This document shows positions 26,660 through 33,376 of a stretch of 64,000 nt of DNA, in pieces. Below the pieces are notes generated by a model that saw only the letters and a list, made by a program, of their open reading frames with translations, did no database searches and was not told where the DNA came from. The stretch lies in assembly GCA_003963405.1 (NCBI GenBank), contig RXIY01000028.1, forward strand, positions 34,462 to 98,461. The letters run 5' to 3'. Each line of letters begins with the position of its first letter. Position 1 is the stretch's first letter. The translations under genes and the position numbers were made by a program. The DNA is from Hyphomicrobiales bacterium (GTDB lineage: Bacteria > Pseudomonadota > Alphaproteobacteria > Rhizobiales > Beijerinckiaceae).

Positions 26660-27877
26660 TTGCAAAAGATTAAAGACGAGCTGCTACCTCTCACCAGCAT
26701 ACGTTTCGTGGCGGCTTTGTATGTCTTCGTATTTCACATACATATGAACTGGCCATTGACTGGCCCAGGCCATCTGAGCTCCGTTTTATTGCAAGGCGCT
26801 GTGGGAATGTCGATTTTCTTCATTCTCTCGGGCTTTATCTTGGCGCACCGATACAGCCAATCAGATTTTGGCCTGAGAGGCTACGCCCTGAGCCGCTTTG
26901 CCCGGATTTACCCAGTGTATATTGCAGCTGCGGTTATAACGACGCCATGGCTGATCATATCATTGGCGCGCACCTCTCAGGACGCCGCACATTTTGGCTT
27001 GAAAAGCTTCTGCCTGTTGATCTCGAATGTCTTTCTGGTCCAGGCCTGGTTCCCGCAGATGTTTACCTATTGGAATGATGGAGGCAGCTGGTCAATTGCA
27101 ACGGAAGCGTTTTTTTACACATTATTTCCCGCTGTTCTCTACGCGGTCAGGAGACTTGGAAAGAGAGAGATCACTTTTGTCGCCTTGGCCGCATATGTAT
27201 TTTCCTCTTCGATAGCCCTCGTCTTTTTCTCTTTTGAAGAAAAGCCCGTTCCAGCGGTGCAGATTTTTTACGCCATGCCCATTTTCAGGTTTCCAGAGTT
27301 TCTAATTGGCGTTTGCGCGTATTTTTTGAGCAAGGATCTGGAATTGATCAAGAAAAGCGATGCTTATATTGTTGCATTGATAGCAGTAACAATTGCGTAT
27401 CTGTCCTTTTTCCAGAACGCGACGCCTTTCTACATCACTCACAACTGGCTAGTTGTTCCGGTTATTGCCTGCCTCCTGGTTTTACTTGCCAAAGGACAAG
27501 GCGTTATCCCCAGGCTGATGAGCGCGAGGGCGTTCGTTTTCGGGGGGAGAGTCAGCTACTGCTTTTACTCCTTCCAGACGTTCATGATCCTGTTCTTGCT
27601 GAGTTGTCACGATTTTCTCGTTGCCAGGATCGGCGTGCTCGCGGACAATCGTATCCTGCTCTGCGTTGCCTTTATACTCCTGATGACGATCTCCATCCTC
27701 GGTTATTTCTACATTGAGGAGCCCGCGAGGATCGGCATTATCGCCGGATGGAAGGGAAGGTCTGCTTCTGTCATTTTCCGTGCGCTGAAATCTGTCCTGA
27801 CTCGATTTATCCGCAGGACGCTAAAATCATGGGCGGCAATGCCCGGCGACGCCTCACGAAAAGGCGCGCGTTTATAA
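26660..27877 (+). CDS. acyltransferase 3 (OafA-like) membrane protein
   Basis: The 405-residue, about ten-helix protein has RFVAALYVFVFHIHMN near residues 13-28 (catalytic His in the VFHxH context) and SIFFILSGFILAHRY. This is the acyltransferase-3 pattern that O-acetylates sugars of surface glycans in the inner membrane. The start is a TTG; no ATG precedes the first helix. Base composition is AT-richer than the flanks and codon use differs, suggesting acquisition. It is followed 167 bp later by an FdtA-like isomerase gene. Confidence 0.82.
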   Translation: MQKIKDELLPLTSIRFVAALYVFVFHIHMNWPLTGPGHLSSVLLQGAVGMSIFFILSGFILAHRYSQSDFGLRGYALSRFARIYPVYIAAAVITTPWLIISLARTSQDAAHFGLKSFCLLISNVFLVQAWFPQMFTYWNDGGSWSIATEAFFYTLFPAVLYAVRRLGKREITFVALAAYVFSSSIALVFFSFEEKPVPAVQIFYAMPIFRFPEFLIGVCAYFLSKDLELIKKSDAYIVALIAVTIAYLSFFQNATPFYITHNWLVVPVIACLLVLLAKGQGVIPRLMSARAFVFGGRVSYCFYSFQTFMILFLLSCHDFLVARIGVLADNRILLCVAFILLMTISILGYFYIEEPARIGIIAGWKGRSASVIFRALKSVLTRFIRRTLKSWAAMPGDASRKGARL

Positions 27878-28044
27878 TCGAGGCAGATAATGCCCGCTGA
27901 TCTCAACATCTTGCGACGCGCTTGAAAAGCGCCAGCGAGCTCAGGCGCTTGGCGTGGCCCTGCCCGCTTCGCACGGATAAGGTTGTTGCGAAAACAAAAA
28001 CAACATGCGAAAGTGTCGCGGACAAATAACGCGGAATGAACTAA

Positions 28045-28461
28045 GTGATCGACAAGTGCCAGATCATCAACTTCCCCATTATTACTGATGCGCGAGGCAA
28101 TCTCACATTTATCGAGGGAGGAAAGAATCTTCCTTTCGAGATAAAGAGGGTTTATTATTTATATGATGTGCCGGGCGGAGCGGAAAGAGGAGGGCACGCT
28201 CACAAGGAGCTCCAGCAATTGATCATCTCGATGGCGGGAAGCTTCGATGTCCTGCTGGATGATGGCAAGGAAAGAAAAATGGTTTCCCTTAACCGGTCTT
28301 ATCAAGGGCTTTATGTATGCCCCATGATTTGGCGAGAGTTGAGCAATTTTTCATCCGGATCCGTTTGCGTGGTCTTAGCGTCACAATATTATTCCGAAGC
28401 CGATTATTTCAGAGATTACGATGCTTTTCTGGCGGCTGTTTCCAGTGGAATAAGCGTTTAA
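28045..28461 (+). CDS. FdtA/QdtA-like dTDP-sugar 3,4-ketoisomerase
   Basis: The 138-residue cupin matches the WxcM-like/FdtA family: DARGNLTFIEGGKNLPFEIKRVYYLYDVPGG, the His pair in RGGHAHKELQQ, and CPMIWRELSNFS. These enzymes convert dTDP-4-keto-6-deoxyglucose to the 3-keto isomer for amino-sugar synthesis. The start is a GTG. No aminotransferase or rml genes are nearby, so the pathway is incomplete in this window. Base composition matches the acyltransferase and not the flanking genes. Confidence 0.85.
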   Translation: MIDKCQIINFPIITDARGNLTFIEGGKNLPFEIKRVYYLYDVPGGAERGGHAHKELQQLIISMAGSFDVLLDDGKERKMVSLNRSYQGLYVCPMIWRELSNFSSGSVCVVLASQYYSEADYFRDYDAFLAAVSSGISV

Positions 28462-28549
28462 GCGCCGAATGCCGGCAGCGAATTGCGCGGTGGCGGCAAA
28501 ACCCGCTCACGATATCCGTGTCCGCCTATTCTTCGGGCGCAAGCGCGCC

Positions 28550-28573
28550 GGGCCGGCTCTTTTGGACCGGCCC
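28550..28573. terminator. hairpin between convergent genes
   Basis: GGGCCGG at 28550-28556 pairs with CCGGCCC at 28567-28573 around a loop containing TTTT. It lies between fdtA-like (plus) and the esterase (minus) and could serve both. Confidence 0.5.
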
Positions 28574-28604
28574 AAACGACGGGCTGATCGACGCCCACGC
28601 GACG

Positions 28605-29273
28605 TCAATGCCGGGCGCGCCCGTAATGATGGCGACCTGTCGCGCTGAGCTCACGATCGACCAGCGGGGCCATTCGCGCCGCGATATAGTCAGATCCCGC
28701 CTCATTGGGATGCTCCCCATCGCTCTCCATCAGGCGGGGATTGCCAAAGGCCCCTTCGAGGAAGAACGGATAGAGCGCCACTTTCTCTTGCGCAGCAAGC
28801 GTCGGATAGATGGCGTCGAAACGGGGCTTGTAGGTGGGGTCGCGCTTGGGCAGTGAAACCATCCCGGCGAGGATCACCCGCGCACCGACGCCCTTACTGT
28901 AACGTACGATGGTGCGAAGGTTTCTGTAGACGACGCCCGGATCGACGTTGGACAGCATATCGTTGCCGCCGAGCTCGACGATCACGACGTCGGCGCCGCG
29001 GCTGAAGGCCAGGGGGATGCGATCCAGAGCGACAGAAGTCTCGTCGCCCGCCCGCGAAGTTTTCAGGATCTGAAAGTCGTTGCGACCGCGCAAGTAGAGA
29101 TGCCTGCGGAGGGCTGAGGCGTATCCTGTTCCCGGTTCCAGGTCGAATCCCGAAGTAAGACTATCCCCGAAGATCAGAACGCGCTTCGGCTGGGCCGACG
29201 CCATTTTGGGCGTGAGGCAAAAGAAGACGAAGAGAGACAGAAAGGCTGCAAGGAGACGCGCGGCGCCGCTCAT
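28605..29273 (-). CDS. SGNH-family exported esterase/arylesterase (TesA-like)
   Basis: The 222-residue product has a signal peptide (about 1-29), then block I FGDSLTSGFDL with nucleophile Ser, block III VIVELGGNDML, and the C-terminal DGEHPNEAG giving Asp and His. This is the SGNH hydrolase layout of periplasmic TesA-like thioesterase/lysophospholipases. The start at 29273 is supported by GGAGG 8 nt upstream; an ATG five codons upstream overlaps that site. An ABC pair usually accompanies tesA-like genes; none is here. Confidence 0.87.
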   Translation of the reverse strand: MSGAARLLAAFLSLFVFFCLTPKMASAQPKRVLIFGDSLTSGFDLEPGTGYASALRRHLYLRGRNDFQILKTSRAGDETSVALDRIPLAFSRGADVVIVELGGNDMLSNVDPGVVYRNLRTIVRYSKGVGARVILAGMVSLPKRDPTYKPRFDAIYPTLAAQEKVALYPFFLEGAFGNPRLMESDGEHPNEAGSDYIAARMAPLVDRELSATGRHHYGRARH

Positions 29274-29547
29274 CGAGTCATCCTCCATGGTGACAGGCGA
29301 TTGCCCTGCAACGGAGGCTAGGGTCGCCTGCCTAGCCGGCAAGCTGGGCGGCGGGCCTGATTGCTCCAGCGCGCTGCAAAACCGCCCCCTCAACGGCATC
29401 GGCCATTGGGCGACGCATTTGCTTGCGCGGGGTCGAGAGTTGCGGGATTTCCATGGCGTCGCTCTGGCGCACAGCCCAGGCGACCTTGCTTTTATCGAAT
29501 CAGACGTTTAAGGCCCTTCATGGCGGCCGCTGTCAGGCCGCTGACAT

Positions 29548-29584
29548 AAAAACGCCCCGACGTATGCAAGCGCGGGGCGTTTTT
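29548..29584. terminator. bidirectional rho-independent terminator
   Basis: The stem ACGCCCCG/CGGGGCGT (29552-29559 with 29573-29580) has A-run and T-run flanks, so it can act in both directions. Confidence 0.75.
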
Positions 29585-29642
29585 GCTTTCAGCGCAGCTG
29601 TCGGAGCGTCGCCGGGCAGAGGCGACTAGCCTTGGAGTTGAG

Positions 29643-29861
29643 ATGACTGAGATTGTGAGAGACAGCAACGGAACGGAGCTCAAGGATGGCGATTCCGTGG
29701 CCTTGATAAAAGATTTGAAGGTGAAAGGGACTTCAGTCGTTCTGAAGCGGGGCACCCTCATCAAAAATATTCGTCTGACCGGCGATCCGGCCGAGGTCGA
29801 ATGCCGCGCCGAGAAGGTCAAAGACCTGGTCTTGCGGACGGAGTTTCTGAAAAAGGCTTAG
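29643..29861 (+). CDS. PhnA-domain (YjdM C-terminal) protein
   Basis: The 72-residue product begins MTEIVRDSNGTELKDGDSVA and contains LIKDLKVKGTSVVLKRGTLI, matching the C-terminal SH3-like domain of PhnA/YjdM. The N-terminal zinc ribbon of full-length members is absent, as in many alphaproteobacteria. The old phosphonate link of the name is not supported by function. It is monocistronic between two terminators. Confidence 0.9.
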   Translation: MTEIVRDSNGTELKDGDSVALIKDLKVKGTSVVLKRGTLIKNIRLTGDPAEVECRAEKVKDLVLRTEFLKKA

Positions 29862-29879
29862 GCTCGGCTCCCTTACTAA

Positions 29880-29901
29880 ACGCTCCCGCCGGGGCGTTTT
29901 T
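29880..29901 (+). terminator. rho-independent terminator after the PhnA-domain gene
   Basis: ACGCTCC pairs with GGGGCGT around a 4-nt loop and is followed by TTTT. Confidence 0.75.
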
Positions 29902-30104
29902 AATTCTGCGCGCACCAACCGCAGAGGCTGGCGGATTGGCCGCCATCACACGACGAGCGGAGGGGGCCTCAGAAATTGTTTGAGCCTTTTCCCGTAGCCC
30001 GGCGCCACGGGCGGCCTAGCGCAAGCTCGCGATGACGTCACGCTGCCTGAGTTCAGCAGGACTACCACTCTCGTGCTTTTGTGGCCCTCGCTCGCGTATC
30101 TCGT

Positions 30105-30152
30105 CTGGCGCGCCCGGCACGATTCGAACGTGCGACCTCTGCCTTCGGAGGG
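30105..30152 (-). repeat. left attachment site: displaced 3' part of tRNA-Arg
   Basis: This 48-bp stretch is identical to 45283-45330. It carries the tRNA-Arg 3' half from the CCA end to the anticodon loop on the minus strand, but the sequence diverges at the anticodon loop, so it is not a tRNA gene. It marks the chromosome-distal end of the integrated element. Confidence 0.93.
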
Positions 30153-30236
30153 TTGATTGTCTGGGGTTATGGACGTCTATAACGTCTGTAAGCCGTTGAT
30201 TTTATTTATATCGCTGTTACCCTTCTCCTAGACGTT

Positions 30237-31553
30237 TTGAGCGTTTGTGTGGGACGCTTGTGTGGGACGAAGCATTTGCCTGATTTTCAGATCGACACGG
30301 CCGCGAAGCGCGCCAAATTGCCGGCCCGGAAAAATCCCTACTGGACGAAAATTGCAGGTGGGCGCGGAGGCGTCAGTCTGGGCTATCGCCGGATTGAGGG
30401 GGCCCCTGGTTCGTGGGTTGCCAAGATTGTTGTCGCAGGGAAGCGGGTAGAGGAACGAATTGGCGCGGCCGACGATGAGAACGCTGCCGTCGGCGACGCC
30501 CTGCCCTACCGGCAGGCTGTAGCCGCGGCACTGGAATGGAGCCGGTGGAAGCAATCGGCCGTAGCCGAAGCCAAAAAGTCAGCGCAACCGAACAACCTTA
30601 CTGTGACGCAAGCGGTCGAAGATTATGCCGAGGCGCGAGTCGCCCGGGCCCCGAAGGCTGGTGCGATCACGCGCGGCCGTCTGCGGAGCTACGTTCTAGA
30701 TGACACGGCATTCGCCGGCCTCGCCCTCGCAAAGCTGCGCGCAACCGACATAGAGGCGTGGCGTCGGAGGCTTCCCAAGCGGTTAGCCCCGACGACCGAG
30801 AACCGTATTCTGAATGACCTCCGCGCGGCCTTGAATGCGGCTTGCGAGAGGCACCGGCGTAACCTGCCGCCATTTCTTCGCGACGAGATCCGGGTTGGGA
30901 CACGGGCCCGCCCCGCCGCATCGAACGCTCGCAAGCAGGTTCTCCCTTATGATGATGTGCGCCGCATTGTCGACGCGGCGTTTGCCGTTGATCCGGATGG
31001 CGACTTCGGCCGGCTCGTCATGCTCGCTGCGGCGACGGGTGCGCGCTTCTGCCAGCTCGCCGCGATGCGCGTCGAGCATGTGCAGGCCGAGTTCGGGCGC
31101 GTTCTCGTCCCTACGGCCTCGAAAGGCCGGGCGGCGCGGCCGAAGCCGCCGATTGCTGTCCCGCTCGCCCCTGACATTTTGGAGCGGCTGTCACCCGCGT
31201 TCGAAAACCGAGCGACGAAAGATGCCCTCCTCGAGCGTTGGGCCTATCGGCGCACAGGGCCATTCCAATGGACGAAGGAACGCCGCCGGCCGTGGCGCGC
31301 AGCGTACGAGATTGAGAAATTATGGAGCGCCGCCCTTGCTCACGCCGGCGCGCCGAAGCGGACAGTCATGTATGCCCTGCGGCATTCGAGCATAGTTCGG
31401 GGCCTGCGAGCCGGACTTCCGATCCGCCTTGTCGCCGCCGCGCATGACACGAGCGTCGAAATGATCGAGGCGCACTATTCGGCCTTCATTATCGATGCAA
31501 CAGAGGACCTGGCGCGGCGTGCGGCGATATCGTTTGCAGAGGCGGCCGAATAA
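30237..31553 (+). CDS. int: tyrosine-type site-specific integrase
   Basis: The protein (up to 438 residues) has a SAM-like core-binding part (NLTVTQAVEDYAEARVARAP) and a catalytic domain with AATGARFCQLAAMRVEHV (Arg I), LRHSSIVRG (HxxR box) and AHDTSVEMIEAHYS (second His and the Tyr nucleophile). It should integrate and excise the surrounding element at tRNA-Arg. The listed start is TTG at 30237, but the first codons overlap two arm-site repeats, so a TTG at 30276 (LPDFQIDTAAKRAK) is the better biological start. It is placed 85 bp inside the left attachment repeat. Confidence 0.92.
   Translation: MSVCVGRLCGTKHLPDFQIDTAAKRAKLPARKNPYWTKIAGGRGGVSLGYRRIEGAPGSWVAKIVVAGKRVEERIGAADDENAAVGDALPYRQAVAAALEWSRWKQSAVAEAKKSAQPNNLTVTQAVEDYAEARVARAPKAGAITRGRLRSYVLDDTAFAGLALAKLRATDIEAWRRRLPKRLAPTTENRILNDLRAALNAACERHRRNLPPFLRDEIRVGTRARPAASNARKQVLPYDDVRRIVDAAFAVDPDGDFGRLVMLAAATGARFCQLAAMRVEHVQAEFGRVLVPTASKGRAARPKPPIAVPLAPDILERLSPAFENRATKDALLERWAYRRTGPFQWTKERRRPWRAAYEIEKLWSAALAHAGAPKRTVMYALRHSSIVRGLRAGLPIRLVAAAHDTSVEMIEAHYSAFIIDATEDLARRAAISFAEAAE
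30245..30269 (+). repeat. left integrase arm-type sites (two copies)
   Basis: TTGTGTGGGACG occurs at 30245-30256 and 30258-30269, a period of 13 bp. The same core (TGTGGGACG, period 13) occurs near the right end at 45218-45239. This arrangement fits arm-binding sites of a tyrosine integrase. Confidence 0.65.
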
Positions 31554-31649
31554 GCTCCTCCTATAGTGGGTCTGTTATCCTCCTCATTGGACGAATAGAC
31601 GACCATGCATATTGACGGCTCGGGCTTTTTGGACATAATTCAGATGCTG

Positions 31650-31704
31650 CTCGCTGCCCTCGCTGCCTAGTTTTCCTAGCTTTCCTGTCTGCCCTAGCTT
31701 TCCT
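31650..31704 (+). repeat. 9-bp-phased short repeats
   Basis: CCTAG(T/C)TTTCCT occurs at 31666-31677, 31675-31686 and 31693-31704, spaced by 9 and 18 bp. TCGCTGCC occurs twice just upstream, also 9 bp apart. It lies in the 214-bp gap between int and the next gene, so it may be an operator or Xis-binding array. Confidence 0.55.
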
Positions 31705-31767
31705 CAGAGAGCAGCTCCTCCGAAAAATTACAGTGAGCCGCGCCCTGCGCGGCCGAAGGAAAGCAGC

Positions 31768-32091
31768 ATGCGCTCGGCTCAGAAAGCCGCGCCCGTCGTT
31801 TCGACGCGCGCAGTCCCATCCGTAAACCTTTCAAACAGCATCCCTTGGCGCGAACGGCCTTTTGTGACCATGCAGGCCGGCGCTGAGATCGTGGGCGTCT
31901 CACCCGCGTCGCTCTATCGGTTCGCAGAAGAAGGTAAGTTGAAACTCGTCCGGCTTGCAGGCCGAACGCTTATCGAAACGCCTTCCTTGATTGTGCTGGT
32001 TGGAGCGGTAGAGCCCTGGTCGCCTTCCGGTCGAACGAAGGGGGCCAATCGGCGGCGCAAGGAACTCGCCCAATCGGCGCAATCAGCGTGA
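31768..32091 (+). CDS. HTH protein, excisionase/AlpA-like
   Basis: The 107-residue product contains MQAGAEIVGVSPASLYRFAEEGKLKLVRLAGRTLI (about 34-69), a MerR/excisionase-type helix-turn-helix with wing, then a basic tail. It may direct excision or early control of the element. The ATG at 31768 is preceded by GAAGGAAAG. It is next to the integrase, as is usual for such proteins. Confidence 0.6.
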   Translation: MRSAQKAAPVVSTRAVPSVNLSNSIPWRERPFVTMQAGAEIVGVSPASLYRFAEEGKLKLVRLAGRTLIETPSLIVLVGAVEPWSPSGRTKGANRRRKELAQSAQSA

Positions 32092-32100
32092 GGGCGGGCG

Positions 32101-32868
32101 ATGAATAGCAAACGCCATTACGAGCATCACATCACTGACTGCGACCCGGACAGCAACCTCGCTTTCTTTATCGAATGCACAATGCTGCGCGAGGCGTTGC
32201 CACACATAAAGTTTAGCCTTGTGCCCGTAACGGTCCCCGCTAACGCTTCGCCGGCGATTCGGGCGTTCTATGAGAAACACAAGCTAGAGCTTTCCGCGAG
32301 ATACGAGCGGGCGCGCGTGTCGATCAAGCGCGAGTTTTCGGACTGGGGGCTCCCCGAGAACAGTCTGCAAAGCCCTCAAGTCGAGAGTTTTATCGACGAA
32401 CATATTCGGTCCGTCAATGCAGCGCGCTATCTTGTCGAGAACCTGGCTTTTCGCAAGAGCACTGCGACACTGCTGGAGGATGGAAGCTACGCGCGTCCGT
32501 TCTGCAACCGCGTGATTTTTAGCCTCTGGGCGGTTTTACGAGGCGAAGGAAAGGGCTTCACGGATACCGCCAACTACCTGAACGAAGGCTCTCGGAAGCC
32601 CGGTATAACGCGGGACCATGTGCGACGAGCTGTATTGGCGCATGCGAAGGTCGCCGAAAGAGAGGCTGCTTCGGAGAGCCTTATGTTCGTGGGCTATGCC
32701 CTTCCCGATTATCTCAACGCCCGCGCCGTGCGGCACATGCTCGACCAAGCGAAGAAATCGCCCCGTCTGAAGGGGTTGAAAGGTTCCGCGCTAGCGCGCG
32801 GTATCGCAGCAAATTACGATTTCCAGGAAAAATTCGACCGAGCTCTGCAGCTGGGCAACGGCAGTTAG
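32101..32868 (+). CDS. element protein of unknown function
   Basis: The 255-residue product, MNSKRHYEHHITDCDPDSNL onward, is soluble. It has a His/Asp/Cys-containing N-terminus and helical basic C-terminal region. No family is recognised. It starts 9 bp after the excisionase-like gene and is probably cotranscribed with it. Confidence 0.6.
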   Translation: MNSKRHYEHHITDCDPDSNLAFFIECTMLREALPHIKFSLVPVTVPANASPAIRAFYEKHKLELSARYERARVSIKREFSDWGLPENSLQSPQVESFIDEHIRSVNAARYLVENLAFRKSTATLLEDGSYARPFCNRVIFSLWAVLRGEGKGFTDTANYLNEGSRKPGITRDHVRRAVLAHAKVAEREAASESLMFVGYALPDYLNARAVRHMLDQAKKSPRLKGLKGSALARGIAANYDFQEKFDRALQLGNGS

Positions 32869-33051
32869 CCATCCACAACCACTCCGAATGAAGACACGTC
32901 CACAGGTCGGGCCCACGGGGCTAGCCGTCCGGTTCAGCGCGCCAACGGCAGGAGGGGGTAACGAATCCTGCCGCCGCCCGCGCGCAAATTGAGCCGGTAG
33001 AATTACACGCTCGCGCCGGCGAAGCTGGCCATCCTCTGGGGAGAACCAGCC

Positions 33052-33315
33052 ATGCAAAGTGTAAGCACAGCGGAAAACGACTTCGTTTCTTTGGCCGAGG
33101 CAAAGAGGCTCACGGGCTTTTCCTACTCCCACCTTTGGACCCTGGCTTCAGCCGGGATTCTGGGTGGCGAGCGCCGCGGGCCGGCGCAACGCTGGCATGT
33201 GCGGCGCTCAATGCTCGCGGATCTTTCGCCTGCCCGATTGCCGGCGCGGCGATCTTCCTCTGAACGCCCCTGGCTACGCCTTGTGGTCGACAACAATCGG
33301 CCAGCCACCCCGTAG
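33052..33315 (+). CDS. small HTH (excisionase-like) protein
   Basis: The 87-residue product has FVSLAEAKRLTGFSYSHLWTLASAGILGGERRGPAQRWHVRRSML, a short helix-turn-helix of the excisionase/MerR type with a basic end. It is the second candidate excisionase or regulator in the element and lies just ahead of the primase/helicase gene. Confidence 0.6.
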   Translation: MQSVSTAENDFVSLAEAKRLTGFSYSHLWTLASAGILGGERRGPAQRWHVRRSMLADLSPARLPARRSSSERPWLRLVVDNNRPATP

Positions 33316-33328
33316 TTAAAAGAAAAAG

Positions 33329-33359
33329 CCGGCCGCTCGCGGCAAACGAGCACCGGCCG
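33329..33359 (-). terminator. hairpin with minus-strand T-run upstream of the primase gene
   Basis: GCTCG/CGAGC and CGGCC/GGCCG stems with a 3-nt bulge are followed on the minus strand by CTTTTTCTTTT. No minus-strand gene lies to its right, so it may stop antisense transcription or fold in the primase leader. Confidence 0.5.
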
Positions 33360-33376
33360 AAATGGAGTTCACTTGC

